From: Streptomyces mexicanus | Lineage (GTDB): Bacteria; Actinomycetota; Actinomycetes; Streptomycetales; Streptomycetaceae | Length of the DNA: 64,000 bases | Assembly: GCF_902506575.1 (NCBI RefSeq) | Contig: NZ_LR732544.1 | Coordinates: forward strand, 5,861,650-5,925,649 | Reading direction: 5' to 3' | Shown here: piece by piece, positions 1 through 9,404 of the stretch | How positions within the stretch are numbered: position 1 is the first letter of the stretch | How the letters are laid out: each line of letters starts with the position of its first letter | Position numbers and translations under genes: made by a program | Notes under the pieces: generated by a model | The model's input: the letters and a program-made list of their open reading frames with translations, nothing else | What the model was told of the DNA's origin: nothing | The model's database searches: none

Positions 1-3000
1 GGCGACGCAGGCACTGACCGGTGGCCTGGCGCCGGCCTCGAAGCGCCGCAGCCGGCAGCCGAGGAGTTCCACACAGACCTCTCCGTGGTCGTCGACGACG
101 GTGACGTCCCAGACGGCCTCGGCGGCGTCGGCGGAGCGCCCGGTCACCCTCACGTATCCGGTGCCGGCGGCCGGCCGCCAGGCGCGGACCGTGTCCACGG
201 CGGCGGGCAGGTAGGCGGCACCGTCGTCCTCCTGGAGCAGGACCGCGCCGGCCTGCAGCGCGCCGTCGAGGATCGCCGGATGCGTCAGGAAACCCGCGGT
301 CCGGAGGTGATCGGCACGGTAGCGGGCCACGGCCTCGTGGCCGTCGGTGCGGACGTGCTCCAGGACGCGGAAGCACGGACCGTAGTCGAGCCCGCTGCGG
401 CGGGCCCGGGTGTAGATCTGATCCGCCTCGATGGCGCGGGGGAAGTCCCGGTGGAGGACCTGCTCGTCGAGTCGGCCCGGGGCCCGGCCGAGCAGGCGCC
501 GCACCCGGCCGCGGGCGTGGGGACGCCAGGGTTCTCCCGGGCCTCCGGTGCGGCCGGCCACGCGCGCCACCCCGTCCTCGTCGGACAGCAAGGTGTGCAG
601 CCACACGTTCATGTCCGGCTCGTCCCACGGCAGAGTCAGCGGCTTGAAGGCGAGCGCGGTGACCTCCACCGGCGTGTCGTGGGCGATGCTGCCGGCCGCC
701 AGGAGCGCCTCGATGTATCCGGCGGCCGGCATCAGCACCGCCCCGTTCACCCTGTGGTCGGCCAGCCAGTCCAGCCGGGCGGGGTCGAGGCGCTGGTGCC
801 AGCTCGGTTCCAGGGCGGCGGCACGCTCGCCGAGCAGCGGGTGGTCGAGGCTGCCGTCCCCGCAGGTGCGGGTCCAGGTCCGGCCGGGCGGAAGCGGGTA
901 GGACCGGCGCTGCCAGGCGTGTGCCGGCAGGCCGGTGACCTTCCCGGGCACGGGGAAGAAGACCGACCAGTCTCCGGCACCCGCGGCCAGGGTCCCGCCG
1001 ACGGTCTCCTCCAGCGCGTCGACGCCCGCGCGGTGGCGGTGGAGGGTGGGCAGGACCGCGGCCGGCACCTTCGCCGTCTGGGCGGCCCTGCGCAGGTAGG
1101 AGGCGAGCACCGGGTGCGGGCCGATCTCGACGAGCGCGCCGCATCCCGCCGCCAGTGCCGCGGCGGCGGCCTCGGCGAACAGCACGGGGCGCCGCAGGTT
1201 GCGCCACCAGTACCCGGCGTCCAGCCCCGTGCCCTGATCGCCCTGCCACAGCGTGCCGGTCACGGTGGAGGCGAACGGCAGGCGCAGCGCGCCGGGGCGC
1301 AGATCGGCCAGTGCCTCCTTCAGCGCAGGGGCGAGGGGGTCCATCTTCCGGCTGTGGAAGGCGTAGTCGAGATCCAGCAGGCGGAAGAAGACGTCCTGGC
1401 CCGCCAGTTGGCCGCCCAGCTCCTTCAGCGCGCCCTCCTCACCGCTGACGGTGACGTCCCGGACGCTGTTGACGGCCGCGATCTCCAGCTGCCCGCCGAA
1501 CGGCAGGAGCAGCGCGCGGGCCTCCCGCTCCGGCAGGCCGACGGCCGCCATGCGGCCGCTGCCGATGGTGGTGGCCTGCAACCTGCTGCGTTCGGCCACC
1601 ACCCGGGCGGCGGCCGGCACGTCCAGGGCACCGGCGACGCAGGCGGCGGCGAGCTCCCCGACGCTGTGTCCGAGGACCGTGTCGGGGCGCACCCCGTGCG
1701 CGTCGAGCGCGGCGACCAGTCCCAGCTGGAGCGCGAACAAGGCGGGTTGGGCGATCTCGGTGCGGTCCATGCGCGCGGGCTCGCCCGGCTCGGCGAGTTC
1801 CCGCGCCACCGACCAGCCGAGCAGCGGTGTCAGCGCCGCGTCGGCCTCCTCGACGGCGGCCCGGAACGCGGGCACCTGGGCCATGAGGTCGGCTCCCATG
1901 CCGTGCCATTGGGAGCCGTTGCCGGAGAAGGCGAACACGACGGTGCCGTGCGCGGCCCGGTCGGTGACGGGCGGGGGCGGCATCGTCAGGGAGGCGGCCC
2001 GCTGCCGCAGCCGGTCGGCGGCCTGCTGAGGGCTGCGCGCCAGGACCACGGCGCGGTGCGGGGGGACGTGCCGGCGGCGGCACGCGGTGTAGGCGGTGTC
2101 GTAGAAGTCGTCCGCTGCGACCGTCTCCAGGTGGTCGGCCATCCGCTGGACGGCGACCGTGAGGACGTCCTCGGAGCGGGCCGAGACCAGCACGGGCAGC
2201 GCCGTGCCCGCGGGCCGTCCGCCGGTGCCCTGCGCCATCGCGTCGACGGGCGCGGGTGCGAGCACGACGTGGGCGTTGGCCCCGCCGAAACCGGCGGAGC
2301 CGACCCCGACCACGCCGCGCCCCTGGCAGGGCGGCAACGGCCTGGCGGTGACCGCCGGTTCCAGCCCGAGCGCGGCGAAGTCGATGGCCGTGGCGAGCGG
2401 TTCGGCGTGCAGGGTGGCGGGGATCCGGCGGTGGCGCAGCACCAGGCAGGCCTTGAGCAGGGCGGGCATGCCCGAGGCCGCCTCCAGGTGTCCCAGGTTG
2501 CTCTTGACCGACCCGATGGGCAGCGGCCCCCGGGTGCGTGCCGAGCCCAGAGCCCGGCCGACGGCCTGGCACTCGGCGCGGTCGCCGGCCTGGGTGCCGG
2601 TGCCGTGGGCCTCGAAGTAGACCAGTTCGTCGGGTGAGATCCCGGCGTTTCGGTACAGCGTGCGCAGCAGGTCCTCCTGCACCTCGCTGCGGGGCAGGGC
2701 GAGGCCCTGGGTGCGTCCGTCGCTGTTGACCCCGCTGGCCCGGATCACGGCGTGCACCCGGTCGCCGTCGGCGAGGGCGTCGGCGAGCGGTTTGAGGACG
2801 ACCAGTGCGCCGCCCTCGGCCCGTACGTAGCCGTCGGCGGCGGCGGAGAAGGCACGGCAGCGGCCGGTCGGGGACAGCATCGACGCCTTGGCGAACCCGA
2901 TGTACGGGTGCGGGTCGAGCAGCAGTCCGATGCCGCCGGCGAACGCCGTGCGGCTGCGGCCGCTGCGCAGCGCCTCGCAGGCCTGGTGCACCGCGCTCAG

Positions 3001-3558
3001 CGCCGAGGAGCATGCGGTGTCCACGGTCATGCTCGGGCCGCGCAGGTCGAACACGTGGGACAGCCGGTTGGAGACGATGGAGGCCGCCCCTCCGGTCATG
3101 GTGTAGGCGTCGGTCTCCTCCGGCAGTGTGCCCCTGAGCGCCAGCGCGGACGAGCCGGCGCAGCCGATGAACACCGCGGTGTCCGAGCCCGCGATCCGGT
3201 CGGGGTCCATGCCGGCGTCGTCCAGTGCCTCGACCGCCATCTCCAGCAGCAGCCGCTGCTGCGGGTCCATGCCGGCGGCCTCGCGCGGGGAGATCCCGAA
3301 GTGGTCGGCGTCGAAGTGGTCGTAGTCCTCCAGGAACCCTCCGGCGACGGTGTAGGTCTTGCCCGGTCGCCGGGGGTCGGGGTCGAGGAAACGGGAGGTG
3401 TCGAAGCGGTCCGGGGGCGCCTCGGTCACCATGTCCCGGCCTTCGCTCAGGGCCGTCCACAGCTCGTCCAGCGAGGTGATGCCGCCGGGCAGGCGGCAGG
3501 AGGCTCCGACGAGTGCGATGGGCATGTCGTGCCGGTGGGATGGCTGGGTGGGCAACAC
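1..3558 (-). CDS. Type I polyketide synthase, KS-AT-DH part (3' end outside window)
   Basis: Multidomain PKS that condenses acyl units on a carrier protein; the gene runs off the left edge after about 1186 codons. The GTG start at 3558 has AAGGAG a few bases upstream. Ketosynthase, residues about 10-430: Cys near 183 in DTACSSA, His near 318 in EAHGTGT, His near 357 in KSNLGH. Acyltransferase, about 560-870: GHSVGE with Ser near 631 and a YAFH selectivity motif near 735, between the malonyl HAFH and methylmalonyl YASH signatures. Dehydratase, from about 900: HRVNGAVLMP (His near 933) and LDGALQ (Asp near 1096). There is no N-terminal docking helix or loading module, so a single-module iterative PKS is plausible, but KR, ER and ACP domains cannot be seen. 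The thioester reductase gene lies 65 bp upstream on the same strand and probably releases the chain. The product is unknown. Confidence 0.93.
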   Translation of the reverse strand, partial: MLPTQPSHRHDMPIALVGASCRLPGGITSLDELWTALSEGRDMVTEAPPDRFDTSRFLDPDPRRPGKTYTVAGGFLEDYDHFDADHFGISPREAAGMDPQQRLLLEMAVEALDDAGMDPDRIAGSDTAVFIGCAGSSALALRGTLPEETDAYTMTGGAASIVSNRLSHVFDLRGPSMTVDTACSSALSAVHQACEALRSGRSRTAFAGGIGLLLDPHPYIGFAKASMLSPTGRCRAFSAAADGYVRAEGGALVVLKPLADALADGDRVHAVIRASGVNSDGRTQGLALPRSEVQEDLLRTLYRNAGISPDELVYFEAHGTGTQAGDRAECQAVGRALGSARTRGPLPIGSVKSNLGHLEAASGMPALLKACLVLRHRRIPATLHAEPLATAIDFAALGLEPAVTARPLPPCQGRGVVGVGSAGFGGANAHVVLAPAPVDAMAQGTGGRPAGTALPVLVSARSEDVLTVAVQRMADHLETVAADDFYDTAYTACRRRHVPPHRAVVLARSPQQAADRLRQRAASLTMPPPPVTDRAAHGTVVFAFSGNGSQWHGMGADLMAQVPAFRAAVEEADAALTPLLGWSVARELAEPGEPARMDRTEIAQPALFALQLGLVAALDAHGVRPDTVLGHSVGELAAACVAGALDVPAAARVVAERSRLQATTIGSGRMAAVGLPEREARALLLPFGGQLEIAAVNSVRDVTVSGEEGALKELGGQLAGQDVFFRLLDLDYAFHSRKMDPLAPALKEALADLRPGALRLPFASTVTGTLWQGDQGTGLDAGYWWRNLRRPVLFAEAAAAALAAGCGALVEIGPHPVLASYLRRAAQTAKVPAAVLPTLHRHRAGVDALEETVGGTLAAGAGDWSVFFPVPGKVTGLPAHAWQRRSYPLPPGRTWTRTCGDGSLDHPLLGERAAALEPSWHQRLDPARLDWLADHRVNGAVLMPAAGYIEALLAAGSIAHDTPVEVTALAFKPLTLPWDEPDMNVWLHTLLSDEDGVARVAGRTGGPGEPWRPHARGRVRRLLGRAPGRLDEQVLHRDFPRAIEADQIYTRARRSGLDYGPCFRVLEHVRTDGHEAVARYRADHLRTAGFLTHPAILDGALQAGAVLLQEDDGAAYLPAAVDTVRAWRPAAGTGYVRVTGRSADAAEAVWDVTVVDDHGEVCVELLGCRLRRFEAGARPPVSACVA

Positions 3559-3623
3559 GTGCTCCTTGCTGTCGTGGTGGGTGCGGGAGGGCCGGGACGG
3601 CCGGTCGGACCGGCCGGGGCCGG

Positions 3624-4685
3624 TCAGCGCAGGGCCGAGGCGAGATAGTGCCGGTCGATCGCCGGTCGCCCCGGGTAGGCCAGGCCGAGCCGGGCGAGGT
3701 TGCCGTCCTCGTAGGTACGGGAGACGGACAGCCAGTAGGCGTACGCGGGCAGCGCCCGCCGCACGTCGGGCTGCCCGGCCGGCAGGTGCTCGGCCGTGTC
3801 CACGCGGACACCGAAGTGCCGGCCGAGGGTGGCGATCAGCTCGGTCAGGGGTACGTTGCGGGGGTTGACCACGTGGTGGACGGGCGGCGTACGAGAGGTG
3901 TGCCGCTCGGCAGCCTCCACCATCGCGTAGGCGGCGTGCTCCACCGGCAGGATGTTCGTGCTCGCCCCCGGGGGAACCGGCAGGGTCATGGTGCCCGGTG
4001 AAGTGAGCATCCCGGGGTCGTGCCGCAGCACGGTGTCGACCTGCCGGGCGAGCACCTGCAGGGGATGGCGGGGCCGGGCGGGATGCGCGGGGTGGTGGGT
4101 GACCAGGCCGCTGGGCCGGAAGACGACGGCCCGGCCCCCGTGCTGCGCCACCCAGCGGTGGACGAGCGCCTCGGCCTCGAACTTCGACTGCTCGTAGGGG
4201 GTGTTGAACCCGAAGGAGTCGTCGAGCACGGTCTCCTCGACGACCCCGCGGGTCCGTGCACCCGCCACGGCGACCGAGCTGACGTGGCACAGCAAGGGGG
4301 TGCGCTCGCCGGCCGACAGCAGCCGCAGCACGTGCCGGGTGCCGTCGACGTTCGTCCGCCGTGCCTGCCGCAGGGTCGCGGCGAAGGAGATGTGCCCGGC
4401 GCAGTGCCACAGCACGTCGACGCGGTCCGCCAGGCGCTGGAACGCCACGCGGCCCAACCCCAGGAAACCGTCCTCCAGCACGATCTCGACCGTCTCCATG
4501 TGGGTGCGCGCCGCGCGGAGTTCGTCCTCGTCGGCACCGCAGGCCCGCAGGAACCGCTCGACCCGCACGGGCGCCGGCAGCGGATGCGGGCGGGCGAGCA
4601 GCAGCAGCCGCCGCCCCCGCGCCAGCAGCTCACGCACCAGGTGCAGGCCGAGGAAGCCGGTGGCACCGGTGACCGCGGTCAGCAC
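3624..4685 (-). CDS. Stand-alone NAD(P)-dependent thioester reductase
   Basis: About 353 residues of the NAD_binding_4 / male-sterility type, which reduces carrier-bound thioesters to aldehydes or alcohols. The protein opens straight into a Rossmann fold (TGATGFLG). It carries the SDR-type active site: VSSV near residue 140 and YEQSK (Tyr and Lys) further on. I chose the GTG at 4685 because the codons upstream look non-coding and a GGAG lies about 13 bases ahead; a longer frame opens at 4895. It is transcribed just ahead of the type I PKS, so reductive release of the polyketide is the likely role (inference). Such domains are usually fused to the end of a PKS or NRPS, so a separate gene is less common. 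Confidence 0.85.
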   Translation of the reverse strand: MLTAVTGATGFLGLHLVRELLARGRRLLLLARPHPLPAPVRVERFLRACGADEDELRAARTHMETVEIVLEDGFLGLGRVAFQRLADRVDVLWHCAGHISFAATLRQARRTNVDGTRHVLRLLSAGERTPLLCHVSSVAVAGARTRGVVEETVLDDSFGFNTPYEQSKFEAEALVHRWVAQHGGRAVVFRPSGLVTHHPAHPARPRHPLQVLARQVDTVLRHDPGMLTSPGTMTLPVPPGASTNILPVEHAAYAMVEAAERHTSRTPPVHHVVNPRNVPLTELIATLGRHFGVRVDTAEHLPAGQPDVRRALPAYAYWLSVSRTYEDGNLARLGLAYPGRPAIDRHYLASALR

Positions 4686-4876
4686 ATACGCCCCCGGGCT
4701 CCGGCGCCCGGCGGGACGGACACGGGACCGGGACCGCTCCGGCGGGCACCGACCTGCGGAGGAAGGGGCGCGAGGGACGATGTCGTGCGGATCACGTGGC
4801 GGACAGTAGCCCAATGGGAGCAGACGGTGAGCGGACTCGTCCGGTGGGGTGGCGGCGTGGGACCCTCGCGCCGGGG

Positions 4877-4926
4877 CCGGAGCGGCCCGTATCACCGGAG
4901 CCGGAGCGGGCCCGTGTCACCGGCAG
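4877..4926. repeat. Tandem duplication of a 24-26 bp unit
   Basis: Two adjacent copies, 4877-4900 and 4901-4926, each start CCGGAGCGG and end CACCGG plus a few bases. They differ by a few substitutions and an insertion. They lie in the roughly 560-bp divergent region between the thioester reductase and the MMPL transporter. Otherwise this stretch shows no convincing gene. It should hold the promoters of both units; a short inverted repeat ACTCG-TT-CGAGT is visible near 5082-5093. Confidence 0.5.
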
Positions 4927-5244
4927 ACAAGCTGTGGGTGGCGCCCTGCGCACCCGGGCCCGAGGGCGCTTCCGGGCCGACGGTGCGGCGCTCATGGGAG
5001 CCGGCCGTCCGGCGCGTCCGATGCCGCCGCGTCCGATCCAGCGGTCCCTCGTCTCCCACTCGGCCGTCCTCCGCTTCTCACTCGTTCGAGTCATGGCCGC
5101 CGGGTGACGAGGGGCAACGGGAGCCCTTGCCCCGCAGGGCGGACCGGGGCGTCCGGCGCGACCCGGGAGTGTTCGCGGTGGCCGCTGTGCTCCGCCGGTC
5201 CGTGATACCCAGAACGCCTTCGACAACTGGGTCGGGAGGTGGCG

Positions 5245-7422
5245 GTGCGCCGGATCGGGACGGTCGTGGTGCGGTACCGGTTCGCGGTGACGGCCGTGTG
5301 GCTGGTCCTGGTCGTGGCGAGTGTCACCGTGCTCTGCGCGCTGCCCCGGGCCCTGCAGCCACCGGACATCACCGTCGGAGGCTCGGCCTCCTCCGCCGCG
5401 TCCGACCTGATCGCCCGGCGGTTCCCCGACATCGGCCGGCAGCAGGTCATGCTCGCCTTCACCTCCTCCGCCCTGCCCGCCACCGACCCGGCGTACCAGC
5501 GCACCACCCAGGCCGTCACCACGGCGATGGCCGCCGACCCCCAGGTCGGCGCCGTCATGCCGGTGCCCCGGGTGAAGGGACAGGACAGCCGTCACACCTA
5601 CGTGATGCTCGGCATCCGCGGTGACACGCACACCGCCCGCCGTGCGCTGCCGGACCTGGACGAGCGAGCCCGGCGCGTCGCGCACGACCGTTCGCGGGGC
5701 GCTGTGTCGGTCGCCCTCGTCGGTCTCGACCCGGTCCTGGCCCGGATGGCCCGCGCCACGACACAGGACGTGCGGTCGGCGGAGACCTTCGCCGTGCCCG
5801 CCGCGGCCCTGCTGCTGGCTGTGGGGCTGGGCTCCCTGGGGGCCGCCGCGCTGGTCCTGCTGCTGGCCGGCAGCGCGATCGCGCTCGCCCTCGGCGTCCT
5901 GACGGTCACCGGCCTGTCCCAGGGCGTCGATGCCACCGCGGTGACCGTGGTGGCCACCGTAGGTCTCGGCGTGGGCCTGGACTACGGGCTGTTGCTGACG
6001 CTGCGTCACCGCAGTCGGCGATCCGCGGGTCTGCCGCCCGGCCGGGCGGCCGTGGAGGCCGCCGCCACCGCGGGCGCCACGGTCGCCCTGGCCGGCACGG
6101 CCGTCGTGGCGACCGCCACCGGACTGCTGCTGACGGACATCGGCTCCCTGCGCACCCTCGCGTTCGCCGCCGTACTGGCCGCGTCGGCCGCGACGCTCGC
6201 CGCGCTCACCTTGATGCCGGCCCTGCTCGCCACCTGTGACCGCCTGCTGGCCTGGGGCCCGATGCCCTGGGCCCGGCCGGGACGGCGCCGCCGCAAGCCG
6301 GGCCCCACCGCCTGGGAGCGGTGGACCGCCCATCTGCTGCGGCATCCCGTGCGGTACGCGACGGCCGCGACGGCGCTGCTCCTGCTGGCGGCGGCCCCCG
6401 TGGCCGGCCTGCGTACGGCGGTGCACTTCGACCGGTCCGTGCTGGCCGGCACGCCCACCGGCGGCGGACTGGCCAGGATGGAGGCGGACCGGATCGCGAG
6501 CGTCACCCTGGTCGCCCTGCCCCACCCGGTGGGCGCCGGCCCCGTCGACACCGAGCCCCTGTCCACGGCGCTCGCCGCCGACCACCGGGTCGCCGCGGTC
6601 ACCACCCTGGACAACGGCCGTGACCTGACGCTCCTGCTGGCCGGCGAGGGCCAGGCACCGGACACCGCCGCCGCGCACGCCCTCCAGCAGCACCTGCGCG
6701 AGGACCTCCTGCCGGAGCTGCTGCCCGGCGGGCAGGCCGTGGGGCCGGCCGGTCCGTCCGCCGCCCTGCACGACCTGTCCACGCAGGCCGGCGGCCGGAT
6801 CTGGCGCGTGCTCGCGGTGATCTGCTGCGCCACCTTCGTGCTGACCTTCCTGGTGTTCCGGTCGGTACTCGTCCCGCTGAAGGCGATCGTGATGAACCTG
6901 CTCTGCGTCGCCGCCGCCTTCGGCCTGCTGGCCGTGACGACCCCGGTCCTCGGATACCCCGCGGTCAACCCGTTGCTGCCGTTGATCACCCTCACCCTGG
7001 TCTTCGGCCTGTCCATGGACTACGAGGTCTTCCTCGTCCACCGCATCGCCGAGCACTACCGGACGCACGGCGACAACCCGGCAGCGGTCCTGCACGGGCT
7101 GCGCCGCACCGCGGTGCCCATCAGCCTGGCGGCCGGGGTGCTCGTGGTCACCCTCACGGGCCTGCTCACCACCCACCGGCAGGACCTGCGGCAGATCGGC
7201 TTCGCGGTGATGACCGCTGTCGTGCTGGACGCCACCGTCGTCCGGATGGTGCTCGCCCCGGCCCTGATGCGGCTGATGGGCCGCGCCAACTGGTGGCTGC
7301 CGGCCTGGTGCGGCCGCCTCCTGCCGCACCGGGCCGGCGAGGCTCGCCTGCCCGCACAGCAGCACCGCGCCGGCGACACCGCCGGCACCCCCGCCCGCGC
7401 GACCGAACCCCCACGGGTGTGA
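5245..7422 (+). CDS. MMPL/RND-family membrane transporter
   Basis: About 725 residues of the MMPL family, proton-driven RND-like exporters of lipids and lipophilic compounds. One membrane segment lies near the N terminus, followed by an extracytoplasmic loop of about 140 residues. A block of helices follows, with the family DYG motif (GVGLDYGLLL), then a second loop and a second helix block containing GLSMDYEVFLVHRI near residue 590. The C terminus is a basic, Pro/Ala-rich tail. GGGAGG at 5234-5239 sits 5 bases before the GTG at 5245, which I prefer over an in-frame GTG at 5239 that overlaps the ribosome site. The gene is divergent from the thioester reductase/PKS operon and may export its product (inference). 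Confidence 0.9.
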   Translation: MRRIGTVVVRYRFAVTAVWLVLVVASVTVLCALPRALQPPDITVGGSASSAASDLIARRFPDIGRQQVMLAFTSSALPATDPAYQRTTQAVTTAMAADPQVGAVMPVPRVKGQDSRHTYVMLGIRGDTHTARRALPDLDERARRVAHDRSRGAVSVALVGLDPVLARMARATTQDVRSAETFAVPAAALLLAVGLGSLGAAALVLLLAGSAIALALGVLTVTGLSQGVDATAVTVVATVGLGVGLDYGLLLTLRHRSRRSAGLPPGRAAVEAAATAGATVALAGTAVVATATGLLLTDIGSLRTLAFAAVLAASAATLAALTLMPALLATCDRLLAWGPMPWARPGRRRRKPGPTAWERWTAHLLRHPVRYATAATALLLLAAAPVAGLRTAVHFDRSVLAGTPTGGGLARMEADRIASVTLVALPHPVGAGPVDTEPLSTALAADHRVAAVTTLDNGRDLTLLLAGEGQAPDTAAAHALQQHLREDLLPELLPGGQAVGPAGPSAALHDLSTQAGGRIWRVLAVICCATFVLTFLVFRSVLVPLKAIVMNLLCVAAAFGLLAVTTPVLGYPAVNPLLPLITLTLVFGLSMDYEVFLVHRIAEHYRTHGDNPAAVLHGLRRTAVPISLAAGVLVVTLTGLLTTHRQDLRQIGFAVMTAVVLDATVVRMVLAPALMRLMGRANWWLPAWCGRLLPHRAGEARLPAQQHRAGDTAGTPARATEPPRV

Positions 7423-7466
7423 CGCACGCCGCCCTGCCCGTGAACCCACCGATCCAAGGAGTTCCC

Positions 7467-8060
7467 GTGTTCCGTCCGACCGCAAGCCGACTGGTACGCC
7501 GCCTCGTTCCCGCCGCGGCCGCGCTCCTGCTGGCCGCTCCGGCTCTCCCGCGTGCACAGACCCCCGCCCTCGTCCCAGCCGCCCGCGCCTCCGGCTCCGC
7601 CCTGCTCACGTGCGCCGCCCGCACCGCACCCGGCCGCCCGATCACCCTGACTCCGGCCGTCACCACGCTCACCCGGACCATCCACGCCCGCGCGACCCTG
7701 CAGCTCAGCGACTGCCGGGCGACCACGCGGGCCGGGCGGCAGCTGCGCTCGGCAACCGTGCAGATCGACGCACGGGTACGCGCCGACTGCAGCAGGGTCA
7801 CGCCCCTGACCGGGAAGGCCACCGTCACCTGGCGCAACGGCTCCGGGCGCCGCGTCGGAACCTCCACCGTCCAGGCGGTGCGCCGCACCCATGACAGCTC
7901 CAACGTCGCCGACGGCCTCCTCGCCGGGAAGGTCACCCGCGGCCCGATGGCGGGCACCAAGGTCAGCGGCAGCCTCATTCCCACCAGCTCCATCACCCAC
8001 TGCGCGGACAAGGGCCTGCGGACGCTGGCCGGTTCGGGCAAGGTCTCCCTCCACCGCTGA
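7467..8060 (+). CDS. Secreted protein of unknown function
   Basis: 197 residues with a clear signal peptide: RRLVRR-like basic start, a hydrophobic run of Ala/Leu near residues 13-25, then an Ala-rich cleavage region. The mature part has four Cys (TCAAR, SDCRAT, ADCSR, HCADK) that could form two disulfides. It also has a beta-rich pattern resembling small Streptomyces exported proteins. AAGGAG at 7456-7461 lies 5 bases before the GTG at 7467. It follows the MMPL gene by 44 bp on the same strand, so the two are probably co-transcribed. I do not recognise a catalytic motif. Confidence 0.75.
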   Translation: MFRPTASRLVRRLVPAAAALLLAAPALPRAQTPALVPAARASGSALLTCAARTAPGRPITLTPAVTTLTRTIHARATLQLSDCRATTRAGRQLRSATVQIDARVRADCSRVTPLTGKATVTWRNGSGRRVGTSTVQAVRRTHDSSNVADGLLAGKVTRGPMAGTKVSGSLIPTSSITHCADKGLRTLAGSGKVSLHR

Positions 8061-8286
8061 AGCCCACCCGGGGCCGAGCAGGGGACACCCGCCGCTTCCG
8101 ATCGCGGGGTATCGGTGGGACGACCGATGCGGGGTGGCGGCGGTTGATAGTCCTCGGGAGATCGTTCGCGGGTGTGCTGTGATGTGCCCGGTGGGCGCGA
8201 GACGAACCGCGGCGCCGGGGCCGCTGCCGTCCTGCGCGAGGCTTGTCGCGTTCCGGGCTGCGCTCGGGTTCGTTCTGCCTCCTCGA

Positions 8287-8651
8287 TCACATGCTCCCTT
8301 CCCGACCGAGGGAGAAGGCACCCGCGGCAGCCGCCAGGACTGCCGCCTGTGCGGCGCCTTCCGGGAGTTGCGGGTCCGGATCGGCGCGCAGGAGCACCAG
8401 CTGGTGGAAGAGCGGTGCCGTGGCGGCGATCAACAGGCCCCGCGCGTCGGTCTGTCGTGCAAGGAATTCACCGCGCTCGATGGCGCGTTCGACGCGTATC
8501 TCTCTTTCCCGGTCGCGACACCCTCCGTCGTGAGTCCTTCCTGACCGCCTTCAGCGAGTTCGGCGCACACCGCATCGAGGATCCGGGCGCGGATGCGGGC
8601 GGTGCGACCGCCCGGACGGTGGTCCGACGTGGTGCACAACGGTTCCGTCAT
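8287..8651 (-). pseudogene. TetR-family regulator, internally deleted and frameshifted
   Basis: The ATG at 8651 starts a TetR-like N terminus (TARIRARILDAVCAELAEGG) that stays open to 8430. A second frame, from about 8525 to the stop at 8287, reads like a TetR C-terminal domain (REREIRVERAIERGEF, then LIAATAPLFHQLVLL and a final Ala-rich helix). The two halves are in different frames. Together they span only about 120 codons where about 190 are expected, so most of the recognition helix and the middle of the protein are missing. This is a non-functional remnant. It is divergent from the acetyltransferase gene, which the intact regulator may once have controlled. Confidence 0.7.
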
Positions 8652-8747
8652 CGGCCATCAGTATCCGGTTGATCAAGGGGGCAGGGCTGTGCCAGCGTCT
8701 TCATGCGACAGTTGTCGCTCCAGGTTCAGCAGAGAGGAACCGTTCCC

Positions 8748-9404
8748 GTGATGCCGCCCGTTCCCGCTGATCCCACTGTGCTGCACCCGATGCCCGAGCA
8801 TTCGCGCATGGTTCTGCTGAAGCCGTTGGTGACGTCGCCGCTGATCGAGGTCGGTGACTTCTCGTACTACGACGATCCGGACGACCCGACCGCCTTCGAG
8901 ACGCGCAACGTTCTCTACCACTACGGTCCCGAGCGGCTTGTCATCGGCAAGTACTGCGCGGTGGGGACGGGCACCCGGTTCATCATGAACGGCGCCAACC
9001 ACCGCATGGACGGTCCTTCCACCTTCCCGTTCCCCACCATGGGGGGCTCCTGGGCGGAGCACTTCGACCTGATCACCGACCTGCCCGGCCGGGGCGACAC
9101 GGTCGTCGGCAACGACGTGTGGTTCGGCCACGGCGCCACGGTCATGCCCGGTGTACGCATCGGACACGGTGCGATCGTCGCCGCCGGCGCCGTGGTCACC
9201 GGAGACGTCCCCGACTACGGCATCGTCGGCGGCAACCCGGCCCGGCTCATCCGCACCCGCTACGACGCCGCGGACATCGCCCGGCTCCTCGCCGTGGCGT
9301 GGTGGGACTGGCCCGTGCAGCACATCACCAGGCATGTGCGGACGATCATGGCCGGGTCCGTCGCCGAGTTGGAGGAGGCCGCCGCGCAGATCGACCAGCC
9401 CTGA
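8748..9404 (+). CDS. Vat/CatB-like xenobiotic O-acetyltransferase
   Basis: About 218 residues of the left-handed beta-helix acetyltransferase group that includes streptogramin A (Vat) and CatB chloramphenicol acetyltransferases, which use acetyl-CoA to acetylate drug hydroxyls. Visible marks are the early DFSYYDDP segment, GKYCAVGTGTRFIMNGANHRMDG with the presumed catalytic His, hexapeptide-repeat turns (VVGNDVWFGHGATVMPGVRIGHGAIVAAGAVV) and the CoA-site GGNPARLIRTRY. GTG 8748/ATG 8751 follow GAGAGGAA and are my preferred start; an in-frame ATG lies at 8703. The true substrate is unknown. Many chromosomal copies are not resistance genes. Confidence 0.88.
   Translation: MMPPVPADPTVLHPMPEHSRMVLLKPLVTSPLIEVGDFSYYDDPDDPTAFETRNVLYHYGPERLVIGKYCAVGTGTRFIMNGANHRMDGPSTFPFPTMGGSWAEHFDLITDLPGRGDTVVGNDVWFGHGATVMPGVRIGHGAIVAAGAVVTGDVPDYGIVGGNPARLIRTRYDAADIARLLAVAWWDWPVQHITRHVRTIMAGSVAELEEAAAQIDQP

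Noticed and set aside
85..2637. An 850-codon open frame on the plus strand opposite the PKS
   Set aside because: It is antisense to clear KS, AT and DH motifs; long antisense frames are expected in high-GC coding DNA, and the translation is Gly/Val/Arg-rich without any domain.
1439..3811. A 790-codon minus frame across the PKS
   Set aside because: Out of frame with the KS/AT active-site motifs and very Arg/Pro-rich, the usual shadow composition.
5082..5093. ACTCG-TT-CGAGT as an operator
   Set aside because: Arms of only 5 bases in high-GC DNA are expected by chance and no regulator gene is adjacent.
4796..5107. A 103-codon plus frame in the PKS/MMPL divergent region
   Set aside because: Low-complexity Arg/Pro content, no ribosome site and overlap with the expected promoter region.
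4792..7557. A 921-codon minus frame opposite the MMPL gene
   Set aside because: The plus strand encodes a membrane transporter with conserved motifs; the minus frame has no recognisable fold.
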